Shown here one piece after another: positions 21,543 to 32,802 of a stretch of DNA of 64,000 nucleotides. Under the pieces are notes generated by a model, which made no database searches, was not told where the DNA came from, and worked only from the letters and a program-made list of their open reading frames with translations. Positions within the stretch are counted from its first letter, which is position 1. Each line of letters opens with the position of its first letter. Origin of the DNA: Acanthaster planci (Eukaryota > Echinodermata > Asteroidea > Valvatida > Acanthasteridae). The stretch is taken from positions 53,938 through 117,937 of the forward strand of contig NW_019091736.1 in assembly GCF_001949145.1 (NCBI RefSeq), given 5' to 3'. Position numbers and translations under genes: made by a program.

Positions 21543-22960
21543 CCACACCAGCCTTTCTCTTGAGACATCATACCATATTGATGATGACCCAATAGTAGTA
21601 GGGCAATAACGCAACCTATTTTTAGTATGTGTTGTATGTGTTGTCCTCGGTGTTATAGGTTGCACTCATATGGACGAGAAGTCCTCCGTCTGATAGTTTG
21701 GAAAGTATGCCCTCCATCCGCATTGTTTACATGTATGTGTGTCTGTGTGTATGCATGTATGTATGTAGTGTTTCCTGTGACAGAAATTGGGTTCTATTTT
21801 ATATTATGCTTGAAAGAAGCCAAACAAGTCCAGAATTGTAGGACTTTGATTTGTATCTCACTAAGACCTCCCAAATCTCTCTGGAGGCAGAAATAGCAGA
21901 TACCTGGAGTATATACTTTAGAAACATTTAGTAAATTTATTAAGTTTTCAGAAGTAAATGCTAGATTTTAATTGCGTGTTTAACAGAGAGTTGAAATTAA
22001 GAAATGCGAGATTATCAAGTTGATTAGACTAATTACTCAAATGTTGTTGGTATTTCAAAATACCATTTTGAAGAGTGTGTAATTTAGTATTCTCTCACTT
22101 TCTCTAAACTGTTTGGAAATATGAATTTGTTTTCCTTCGCCACTTTTCTTAGAAAACTTTGTAGAGTTTGACTCTGCATTTTTAAGTTGCTGTGGAGCCT
22201 AGTACCTCAGTACGTTGGACCATACTTGGCCCTAGGATGAGTCATCCATTCCAGGAACAGGCAATGGTATGGGTGCCACCAACCTACTTAGGGATCCTGC
22301 ATAACAAATTTGCATAACGATTTCAAGGATGACTGCATTCTGGGTGCTTGTTGGCAGCCACAGCATGCCGACAGAATCACAGACACTCATCTGGTATCGG
22401 CAATTTTCACTATTAAAAGGCTTTGACTTAAACAGGTTAAACAAAAACGTGGAGTTGTCACAATAGTCCACTTACAAGAAGGCTTTTGGCTCAAGAGTTG
22501 ATACAGAAGGCCCACTCTCCAAACTTTTTCTGTTACTGTTTATTATTTCTGTATTCATAAAGGAGGCCTGCCGCCTGGCATGTGTGTACATTTTTTACGG
22601 CCCTCCCAGCTTATCGAACCACAGTCATCAACCCCCCCTCCTGATCCTCCATGCTCAACTGTCGACATACCAATTGCCGAGACATAAAAAAAAAAAAACT
22701 AGAAACCAATCAAAATATCAGTTGAACATATTCTTAATTATCATTGGTCGTAAAAGTTGAAGCCAGATACCCCTATTATCAGGTAATTTAAGGAAGTGTT
22801 AGTCATTGGCCGGAAACAAAACTCTGCGGTCACAATGACATCAATTATTACCTTCCCTTACTGTGGTTGGCACTTTTGACAAACAGGTAGAGAGGAGACA
22901 AACCAGTTAAATTACCAGAGGGCCCCGAATCATTGGGTATTAGTTTTGGCCATGCTGAAA
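21543..22960. other. Stretch without recognised gene
   Basis: AT-rich sequence downstream of the recombinase-like gene; part may be its 3' untranslated region, but no clear polyadenylation signal was assigned. A 12-A run sits near 22688. Confidence 0.4.
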
Positions 22961-22964
22961 TTAA

Positions 22965-23640
22965 TTCCTCAGCCTCGGAATATTTTTCCCAGGCTCGATT
23001 TTCTTTCTAGCCTTGGAATGTTTTCTCACACTTTAAGAAACTCAGATTTGCTTTTCTGGGACTCAAAATACTTTCCAAAGAAAGAATGTTTTCTCACACT
23101 TTAAAAAACTCAGATTAGTTTTTCTTGGACTCAAAATACTTTCCAAAGACTCAGAATATTCTATCTCAGACCTGGGAATATCTAAAAAAATTCTCCGGCC
23201 TCGGAATATTTCTCCCCCCCCCCAACGATATTTTACCCTGCGTCAGAACTTATGTTTCATTGGACTCACAGTATTGTCCACAAGATGCGGAGCTTTCATT
23301 GGACTTGGAATACTTTCTCAAGACTCAGACTATTTTATCCCAGCACTCAAGAATATTTTACAGAGCTCAATACATGTACATGTACCTGTATATTTTCTCA
23401 TACCCTTTTGTTGTTTTCCAGGCCACAGATATTTTTCCCTGACTTAAAAAATGTTTTACCCGACTCCAAATATTTTTGTCAGGACTCAGAATATTTTTCC
23501 TGGAGTTTAGAATATTTTTCTCCTAGATTCAAAATATTGGATGCAGGACTCCGTAATATTTAACTGCACTCCAATTAATTATCCCGGCCTCAGAATATTT
23601 TCCTGCCCCACAATTATCCCTGTTTTCATATTATTATCCC
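22965..23640. repeat. Degenerate short tandem repeat around GACTCAGAATATTTT
   Basis: About twenty imperfect units of ~25-45 bp centred on words such as CCTCGGAATATTTTTCCC, GACTCAGAATATTTT and GACTCAAAATACTTTCC. A longer exact-looking duplication of about 76 bp (AACTCAGATT...GGACTCAAAATACTTTCC) occurs at ~23038-23080 and ~23107-23155. The two overlapping + strand ORFs across it are repeat by-products. Confidence 0.7.
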
Positions 23641-23689
23641 ATACTCAAGAAAAGTTTCACAAGACCTGATATTTTCTGGAAGGATTAAT

Positions 23690-24260
23690 TTTTTTGAGGA
23701 ATGAATGTGCGCAATAAAAATAATCAGTACGTGGTGGGGCCGGGAAAAATTAAAACCATGCGTGATCCAGGTTTGGATAAAGAAATGCTGAGATGGGGTG
23801 GATTAATATTTTTGGCAGATTAAATGCCCACAATAAAATAATCAGCACACGGTGGGGTGGGGCAAAAATAAAACCGCATGGATCCAGGTTTGGATAAAGA
23901 AATGCCAAGAGGGAGGATTAATATTTTTGGCGAATTGAATGCCCTGGAATAAAAAAAATAGGTATGCGTTGGGACAGGGAAACAATAAAGCCACGCGTGA
24001 TCCAGGTTTGGATAAAGAAATGCTGAGATGGGGAGGATTAGTATTTTGGGCGGATTGATTGCCTAGAATAAAAATAATCTGTACGCAGTGGGGCATGGAA
24101 AATTTAAACTACCTGTGATCCAGGTTTACATAAATGCTGTTTTGGGAAAGAATATTTTGGTGGGTTGGAAGCCTGGTATCTTTACGCGGTGGGGCAGGGA
24201 AAAAAAATAAAACCACACGTGGTCCAGGTTTGTGAATAAAATGAAAAATGCTGAGACAGG
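23690..24260. repeat. ~118 bp tandem satellite, array 2
   Basis: About four to five units. The phrase GTTTGGATAAAGAAATGC recurs at 23770, 23888 and 24007, with a variant at 24125, giving periods of 118-119 bp. Units also carry GGATTAATATTTTTGGC, a GCCC.AATAAAA phrase, GGTGGGGC.GGGAAAA and AAACCACGCGTGATCCAGG. The order and wording match array 1 at 7015-7770, so both are one satellite family about 16 kb apart. Confidence 0.85.
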
Positions 24261-27215
24261 CCTTGTTAATCAAAAGATGCAGCCACTAAAAAAGGCAACT
24301 GGTCCATTAACTCACAGAAACATACATTTTATACGGTCAGTCAGTTGTCGATCTTTGTTCAAATAAAATGCTTATCAGGGAATTTGTTTGAAAATAGAGT
24401 GTCTTTGTTAACGTTTCTAATCCTCTGTCCAAGTTAAAAATGTACATTTTGGGAATAGTTTGTAGCACATGTATCTCCTGCTCACAGGGTGTAGAGGGTG
24501 AACAGGTGACTTCGAAAAATGTGCCATGGGGCACCGCGGCAGCTCGCAGCACACCGATTAAAATCTTTTTGACATCATGCCTTAACCACCCGCCAATCTA
24601 AAAGGCACCCTCAGCTCTTGACTGTAGCAGGGCCTTACTTCAGTCCAAGCAAGGTGACCATGTCTTTGGTTGAAGATGACACCAATTTCATCGCCATCCT
24701 CACCACCTATGATGTGTTCCAGATTCTGGATCCTTCGGCAATCTTCTGTCTGGAGGACGACACCAACCACGCCCGTGCCAGTCAACCGACTGCCCCATGT
24801 CTTCAGATACTCTTGCAACGGGGCTCCTATTTGTAGGTTTTCGCTTTAGTGGACCGCTCCCTCTTGTAATCCAGAGCAGCCCCAGTGTATACAATGCGGG
24901 GCAACACACATTGTGCATCTCCTCATCGCCTTCCCTTTATCTAGGGCCTTTAGGAAGAGCGTCTACGAGACAACTACATGTACATTGGATCACTGTTATA
25001 ACAAGGTCCTTGGAACTTTACAAATACTTTGTGTTATCAGTTATTACCTTGTATTATCAATGCTCGTCTAATTGTCTTCGATTATACATGTCTTGCGAGA
25101 GTCCATCAGGCTCCCTTAGATGAACATGAGCCACGGCAACCGTTACAGGCAAATGCGACCTAGCCTCCAACATATCTATGGCATGGGCCTCCAGAGCTAA
25201 TTGAGAGGGTATCACAGACCCAATCCTGAGAGTCTGTCTTCTGGAGCTGCTCTTGCTGCCATTGGTAGGCCCGCCCAGGCCACGGGGAAGTGAGTCCAAG
25301 CCTTACCTTGTGATCTCTAATGACTGCTACGGGTCTAAACCTACCGGCATTCGAGACTACGTCACTGGGCACCCAGACAGGAATGAGCAAATAGCGTTTT
25401 CCGGGCAGTCTTCCTATCTTTTTCAGTTCTGTCCCCTTGAATTCGCCATCATGATGCAGGCCTACCGCTGCGTCTCTCCAGCCCGCATCCCCAGGCATCC
25501 GAACCTAATGATCTTATTTTTCACGCATATGTGAAAATGATCAGTCTTCCGTCACAGTCGGGGCACCGATGACCACTCCGAATTCGGCACACGGCTTATC
25601 TTCAATTCGACACAAACATCTTCAACACTCTTCCGCATATTCAGGTGTTATACACTGCCGCTAAAGACAACTTATGCATCTGACTTAGCAAGCCTTCCAT
25701 TAGGAACTCCTCACTCGATAAAGACTGACACCAACCTTATCTAGGTTACATGAAGTCTTTGTCTCAGTCTCTGACCTATTTCATTTCTTTCCTTCTTATC
25801 AAGGTAAATTCCTCGGATATAAAAAGAAAGTTCTCCTGTCTGTCCAGACCTCACTATGGTTGTGGTAGGATCCTGGATGATAATATCGTCTCCGTCATTG
25901 AGTAAGTCTTGCGGCTTTCTTGCCTCTTCTTTCGCACTGCCAACCAAAGCCTCGTCAATGGAAAAGGACAAAGAATCATGTAGTTGACCTGCAGACGATC
26001 TAAATGGCAGGGTCTGACAATATAGTGGCGGACGCACTCTTCCTGGGATGATAGAGCAGCCTTACATCAATTTTTTCACTTCTTCAAACAACGCTCAACT
26101 TCTAATGATCTTTCTGTTTGGCAGCAACGCCATAGCCATGGCCGCATGGGATGTCATCTGCCCACCTTTCAAATTTGTGACGGCAGATTTTAGTATTTTG
26201 TTATGTGCTTCGACAGTCAGGGTTTGGCTCCAGCTAATGCTCCTGTGACAAAAATGCCCCCAAATCTCACTTTTCTCTAGTCTTCGTACTGTAAATCTTA
26301 CCCATTTCCTTCTAGAGACCAGGCATTTTCGTCTAGTAAATCCCTGTTGTCTTTGTAGGCTTTATTTCTAAACAGTTTCTAGTATTTTCCTGCCGGTATT
26401 GTGTGTGTACTCTCACGTGTTTGTTTACACGTCAGCTGTACTTAAAATAGCATTATGGTAAAATCCAACATGACTGCCATTTGAGCAGTGGTTAAAACGT
26501 TTGAGATTGGTTGAAAGTTGTAAAATTATTTCCGGAAGACTGAGACATGGAAAAGGCAAATTAAATTTGTAGAAAGTTGAGATAAATATTTAGTTAGCTT
26601 CTGTAGAGGTAATATTGTCTAATTTGAAGCAACTGAGAAAGTTACTAAAATTTTGATGACTTTTCTGTTAGATATCATCTGGTAAGTCGGTGACTGGATC
26701 ATAAATATTCATATCTGTGACATCACTGTATCTTGTTCAATGAACATAGCGTTTGTTTACATTCATTTATACCCGGTGAAAGTGAGCATTTTTGGGATTC
26801 TTATTAAGTTATTCACAGTTGTAGAACACATTTATCGTTAGGAATGTCTTGAAGATTGATTCCAGCCATTTATGTGATGTTTTCCTGTATGATTTTAGAG
26901 AGATTTAGATGAAACTATCGCCATATGAAAAAGTCTTCCGTGACTTTTTACAAAAGTGGGTATAGCCTATTTACTTAGCGCATATTTTGACTTCGTACTG
27001 GGCGCGCAACCCATAGGGTGTATATAGGGCAGAATTTTCCTAATTAAGGGATTTGGAATTGGATTTGCTGAATGTTGGCCAGAGGGTACTATTGAACTGT
27101 TCATTTCTGATGTGATACGTTGTGCGTTGGGGAGCAGGTAAGCCTGAACGAAGTGGATGTAAGTGAACCAAATACTGGAGAGCCAAGCCACATTGATTTG
27201 CTCCTTTATTTGTAT
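24261..27215. other. Stretch with unidentified ORF remnants
   Basis: Overlapping minus-strand open frames at 24582-24918, 25057-25498 and 25741-26037 have a more protein-like composition than their surroundings (for example SSRRQTLRIGSVIPSQLALE and FSIDEALVGSAKEEARK). Their clustering suggests a decayed element, possibly a gag- or accessory-type ORF, but no family is recognised. The + strand frames over the same bases are equally long, so even the strand is uncertain. From 26250 on the sequence is AT-rich and non-coding. Confidence 0.3.
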
Positions 27216-27219
27216 AGTG

Positions 27220-27370
27220 GGGAGCAAGGATAAATAATTTAAGGTTTTAATGGAGGCTCTGCATTGTATGTGCATTGGAGAGCCAAGCTTAACGATTCTT
27301 TGGGGGCTCTGCATTGCTTGTGCATTGGGGAGCCAAGCTTAAGGATTTCGTTTTTGTGTGGAGTACACTG
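27220..27370. repeat. ~51 bp tandem repeat, two to three units
   Basis: GGCTCTGCATTGTATGTGCA TTGG followed by AGAGCCAAGCTTAA at about 27255 is repeated at about 27306 with CTTGTGCATTGGGGAGCCAA. A weaker related GGAGAGCCAAGC word occurs at 27178. Confidence 0.6.
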
Positions 27371-27584
27371 TACTGGGGAGCTATCGTATTGAGTTATAAG
27401 CAGACAGTAGAGATACAGTGAGTGTTTATAAAGTTTTCTCACAGAACTACTGGGTTCTTGAGAGGAGATTTAGTGGAATTAGGCTGACGAGTCTGTTTTC
27501 CCAAGTAGTTTGAAGAAGGCCTGGTGCCTATTTAGTATTTTCAAGGAAGGTCTGGGACCTTAGTGAATTCTTTTTGAAAGCAGA

Positions 27585-27745
27585 AAGGTTTAAATGATAC
27601 CTGGTCTGGCTGTACAAGTTGATTAGCCTAGACAGGTTCAAACAATACCTAGTCTTGGTTGTGCCAGTTGAGGAGACAGGTTTACACAATACCTCGTCTC
27701 CACTCTGAAAGCAAGTAGACAGGTGTAAACAATACCTTGCTCCGT
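27585..27745. repeat. ~45 bp tandem repeat, four units
   Basis: AGGTTTAAATGATACCTGGT, AGGTTCAAACAATACCTAGT, AGGTTTACACAATACCTCGT and AGGTGTAAACAATACCTTGC start near 27588, 27634, 27680 and 27722. Spacing is 42-46 bp. Confidence 0.7.
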
Positions 27746-28152
27746 AATTGTTTTCTACCATACTGTCTGTAAGTTATACTCTTTCCCTTACTCCCCAGGT
27801 CTTATCCAAATGCCAGTCAACCCTGGGTTGGAAATAAGTGAGAACCGGATACAGACATTTATCGGATTGTACCAGGAGGTGTTCATACTGAAGTGTAAAT
27901 ACATGTACAGAGTGTAATACCCAGCCCCATTTATTATTGTTGCGGATACAATGAGTTTCTTACAACTTGTTATTGTTCTTATTTGTATCATTGCGGATCT
28001 GAGTTGAATACAGTTGTAGTTGGGAACAGTTTTGTTCTGTACAACTGGATTCCTGTCACAATTTATGTAAGCCCCTCTCCTTTTAAGGTGACGCTTCTCG
28101 GTAACTTCCGTCATATATTTTGACCCGAACCCACATCGGCCAATGCGAAGTG

Positions 28153-28185
28153 CTAAACCGGAGAGGCGAAACTCCGGAGGTTTAG
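28153..28185. repeat. Stable GC-rich hairpin
   Basis: CTAAACCGGAG is followed by AGGCGAAA and CTCCGGAGGTTTAG: the outer 7 bp (CTAAACC/GGTTTAG) and inner CCGGAG/CTCCGG pairings compete or combine. It stands out in AT-rich surroundings. No known RNA family is recognised. Confidence 0.5.
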
Positions 28186-28559
28186 GCCTGAACTATGTCG
28201 CCAATATACTATATAAAAACAACTGTTTAACTTTGATTTGATTTAATATACCTACATACTTCCCTATAAAGCCAGATGGGTCATTGATGTGTGGTATATA
28301 CCTACATGTACATGAAGAAAGTGAACGCACACGGACCAGCGCCCATTACAACATAAATTTGGTGTGGTTAGTACCTTTATCCACAGAGCAAACCCATCAT
28401 AACTCGTGATGAGGAGAGGCAAGAGGAATCAGCTAAAATTCAGAAATGCTTGTAACAGTGCATATATGAGCCTTGAATATTTACAGTTAGTCACAACAGA
28501 AAGGACAAACAGAAAGACAGGTATCGAATAGCCCCCCCCCCAAAAAGGGAGCACTGTCA

Positions 28560-28870
28560 TTCCCTACAAACAGCGTGTCTCAGAGACTATTGCTTGCTTG
28601 TTCCAGAACAAGGACATCTGTATACATTATAAACCAGTCAATTCCAACAACTTACAATTGACTGCTCCAAAAGTCCAGACCAGAAAGGAACAGAAATTAG
28701 GTACTGTATACCACATTACGTGTGAGGATTTTCCTGTAGCCTGTGTTGACAAATCAGACCGTGCCCTAAAGATCCGCTTGGGAGAACACAGACAAATAAA
28801 GAGCTCGTCATCCCCTGTTGTCCATTCAAAATGTCCCCCCCATCAACTGCAGAAGCATCAAGGACTAGTT
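28560..28870 (+). pseudogene. Penelope-like element, linker and GIY-YIG remnant
   Basis: The frame reads IPYKQRVSETIACLFQNKDI, then TAPKVQ, then LGTVYHITCEDFPVACVDKS and ALKIRLGEHRQIKSSSSPVV. This matches the end of Penelope-like ORFs, where a PYV.GVSE.. linker precedes a GIY-YIG endonuclease of the form VYKIPC..C...Y.G.T.R.LK.R..EH. The GIY is degraded to TVYH and the YIG/YVG to ACV, so the nuclease is inferred inactive. R and EH of the fold remain. No RT domain lies upstream. It is a 3' fragment on the + strand. Confidence 0.7.
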
Positions 28871-28917
28871 GAACCACAGGGTCATGCAATCAACATCCAG
28901 CACCACCCCCAGCTCAT

Positions 28918-29341
28918 TTAACCCCTTCACGCCAGGATGCTTTAAAATATGCCGTAAAAATTGAGATCTTCAGCCTGCTTTCCAGCTATTATTCTCGGCC
29001 CACGCTGGAGTGAACACGATGAAAGAAGGCAGACCCTGGCTCTTGTGTATATGGTAATTTTTCTTTGTGTGTAGCCCAGAAATGAAAAGACCAAATTTGC
29101 ATCATAATCACCAGCTTCACAATGGTCCCCACTTTGAAAAGAAGCAATGGGAACATGGAAGCTTGAGTAGAGCCGCATGCCACCGAACAATCAGCCTTTT
29201 CACCGTGTAATTGAAAGTGTGCAGAGCACGCTTGGCCACAAACCGAGAATTTGCGGTTTGGCAGGTGGCCTTTGTGGCGAAGAGAGGCTGGAATTCTTGG
29301 AGTCGGCTTTCGGAAAGAAATTCCCATCGAAAAGGGGTTAA
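28918..29341. mobile_element. TTAA-flanked miniature element (piggyBac-like MITE)
   Basis: Bounded by TTAA at 28918-28921 and 29338-29341 with terminal inverted repeats CCCCTTCACG / CGAAAAGGGG (first eight positions CCCCTTTT/C-like). TTAA duplication is the signature of piggyBac-type insertion. At 424 bp it has no transposase. Open frames on the minus strand are incidental. Confidence 0.55.
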
Positions 29342-32300
29342 ATAGGGACTAAAGCTGCCACAGACTTCCACTTGTGTATCAGTCCATCAATTATCACATG
29401 ACCAAAGGTCAACTTCCTGGGTCATGTGACAAGATCAGTAAAACTATGAGTTTGATTACAGAGTCTTTATGTCAGAAGCTCATACAAGTGAAATTTTAGC
29501 TATGAGAACAAGTTTTTAAATAATGTTCCAATATTTCAGAGATGTTATCTGGCACAAATGATGAGACCAGCTGGATTTCCTCATGATATGCATCATTCTG
29601 TGTCGTCAAACTGGGAATTGATATCACCCTGTCACCTTGTATTTTCAAACATGTCCCATCTGCTTTTCTTTAATGCAAAGTGCCCATTTTATAAAGTTAA
29701 TAGAAATCAATTTTGACTTCCCACCATTTTTTGTACATCATGCTTTAAAAAGTGCTGAAAACTGTTTTCAAAATATTCCCAAAATAATGTAATTAAATTG
29801 TTTTTCTGATAAACGGGGAGGGGAGGGTATCCAATAGCAGTAACACCAATTAACCATCTATCAAGCTTTTTTTCAAAAAGAAAATCACATACTATCTTTG
29901 AAATTTATTAATTTTGTTCAAAGTGTTCAATGTTTCACCACCCAGTTTCCAGATAAGAGTATGACAGTGTGTTTGTTATTTAAAACAATTTTCCACATGA
30001 TTTTTATACAGCGACTTCCCAAAACAGACAAATGAGTTTGAAGCCCATCAACAAAGACATTTAGCAGTATTTCTTAAGAAAACTTTCACTGTGGAAGCCG
30101 ACCATGAAAGAGCACTTAATCGTTGGGGTTTCTATAAAATATTATACAAACAATGAATGTTTGTGAGTGCAGTGGTAAAGAATAATTTCATGAGGAGACA
30201 AATGAAATATTCCCTCCTAGTTAGCTTCACGTGGTGAAATATTCATTATTTTTTTCATACTATACCTGCATAAATCCTTGTCATCTGATTGTTGACTTCC
30301 AGATATTTCCTCTTCTGTTATAAGAACAAACAGTCCTCGCTTTTTACCAACTGCCATTTGTGAAGCGAAACAGATTCCTGTCTGAAGCACCACCCACTGG
30401 TAGTACTGTGCAAGTCAGACTGGTTCCCATCTTTGCATTAGTTTCCACTTTCTTAATGGGAATAAAATATGAAATGGGGACAGAGAGCAGTCAGGTGAAA
30501 TGAAGATCTCTTCAGTGGGTACCGTGGAATAGAACAAATTCAAAGATATGATAAGGATCCACCACTCAGATGACAGGGATTTGTGCACCTTTATAATATG
30601 TGGAAGCATTCAGGTGCTTGATAAGTGCAAGCAAAAAAGTAGTCCTGTGTGAAGATTATTTTTAAGAGTCTGCGTCCGATAAGCTCAAAGAGAGGTGAGC
30701 ATATTTTTTTGCCAAATGCCATCTTGAACTGGACCTATATACACTTGCTTGGAGATATCCTTTAAAAATGACTTGAAATCCTAAGTTGTTTTCAAATTGA
30801 AATTGTCACTGTCATTAGCAATATAAGTCTCTGTATTGCCAAAAAAAAAATGCACTAGTTCTCTTTTTTTTGTATAGTGTGCTACTTGGCAATGAGTTTT
30901 AATGAACAAGTGACCTACAGTACAGTTTGTGCATGATTGCCACTGTACCACAGGTTAGGCTAACCGCCTGTGATCTACATGTACAAAGCTGACATTCTTG
31001 GTCGTCGTCATCATGCCGCAATTTAATCCTCTTCTTATACTTTTTATTTCTGATTTATCAAAACACATTACTGTTTTATGAAAATGGCTTTTCCACAGTG
31101 TTGTATATTTAAATATATTTTCATAAATAAGAAGCTGTATATCAATTTAACCGAACGGTTTAAGAGTGCATACAGCCCAGTAGATATTCCCAGCCAAATC
31201 ACAGACCTCAGTTAAACTGAGCATTATGGACCTAGCTGTGCCGATTGTGGTGCTTTCATAAATAGTGGGTTGTTCTGCAGATTTTTGCACCTAAACTCAA
31301 ATGTAAGATGAACAAACATCTGAGCTCTTTGGGAGGGAGTTTACAGGCCCTGACCCAGGAAAAATGGAACTGGATATTTGACATTAGCAGCCACGTGCCA
31401 GGAACAGTCCCATGTAGCATGCATGTGATAGTCCTCCTTTACTGCAAATCACATGTATGTAATGTTTGCGTGCAGCTTGGATGATCGTACACCGGGTATT
31501 CCTACCAGTACGCACACTTCACGAACTCAAGAACAGCTGAATTACAGTATGACTATACAGCTGTGACAAAACTTAATGTTAATGCAGAGCTATTTCTTCA
31601 TTTTTGAAGAATGTTTACCACTGGGACCAACTTAACATTTAATCCCAAGTTATTTACTACAATTTTACAGTCTATGGTTTCTGGAATTCCGTTATCCCAC
31701 ATTCCCAAGGATAAGGACACAAAGAATATGTACACCAGGAATAAATGAGTGTAAACTTTTGGGTTGTATCATTCAGAAGTCTTAGAGCCTGGACACCAGT
31801 CATAACATAATGAAAACTGCCATTCAGCCTGAGCTAGATTCAGTGTTTTAGCTTGGATTTGAAAAGTGGGAGTGCAAAATGAAAAACAGGGAGTGCAATC
31901 TTGTTAGACTTAAAATGTGTGCCCAAAGCATGCAACACAAGTTCTCAGCATGAAGTCCCTTTCTGCCGGGATTCAGGGCCTGCATAAGGGCCCTGGAAGC
32001 TCTCCCTGTTTTAGATGCCCAGTGGTGGTCTCTGATGAAATTCTGACATTTTTCTGAGAGTTTTGCCTTTTCGAACAAAAAAAAACAGCTTTTACAAAAA
32101 AAATTAAAATTGTAGAACTGTGTGGAATTGTTTTATATAGTGTGATTAAACAGCCCTGCAACAAAGAAGGGAATAATGACAAACACCTTTGAACAGATTT
32201 CTCATCACCACTTTATTTTGTTTTAAAAAAAATTGGTATTCAGGTAATGATGCATGTCAGTACTTGACAAACGTTTTTCTGCCATTTTGTTTGCAATACA

Positions 32301-32733
32301 GTACATTAAGGTTAATATGTGATAAGCAAACAAAAATAAATACTGATATTAAATGAATTCCAGTATTCCTACATACATGTTTCCTTTGGCAATTTGGATA
32401 AGAACAAGCAAACTGAGTACAAGACTCGACTTCAATGTGGGTGAAAAAATACATCGTACACACATAGTACATGTACATATGCACACTGTACACGCAAACA
32501 TGCAAGTGTGTATTTGCCTGCAACTGGGGACCCCCTATTGTTTGTCTTTTGGTTGTACTGTAACTTTTTTAGAAGACCACCCATATGTTTTGTACACAGT
32601 TGTCAATCGGGGACCCTCTGCCAATCGGGGACCTTATTGCCCTCTAGTGTCCAGGGTCCCCAATGGAATGTAGAAACAAACTCACATACACCACAGGCAG
32701 GCCACGTGCTCACGCTTGTGTAAGAGTCTGAAC
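29342..32733. other. Long stretch without recognised gene
   Basis: AT-rich sequence with no recognised domain, RNA gene or array. A near-palindromic CATGTACATGTA cluster occurs near 32470. Confidence 0.4.
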
Positions 32734-32802
32734 ATGGCATCGGAAGAGTTCGACAATTTTTCCATTGTTAAGGTAGAAGAACCTAAACAAGCTTTATGCT
32801 GA
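32734..32802 (+). CDS. Possible short ORF or first coding exon
   Basis: AACATGG gives a favourable start context for MASEEFDNFSIVK, and the ORF continues 9 codons to TGA. The start codon could open a first exon ending at the AAG|GTAGAA donor (after 32772), but that donor is weak and no partner exon was identified. Product unknown; the support is only start context and composition. Confidence 0.15.
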   Translation: MASEEFDNFSIVKVEEPKQALC

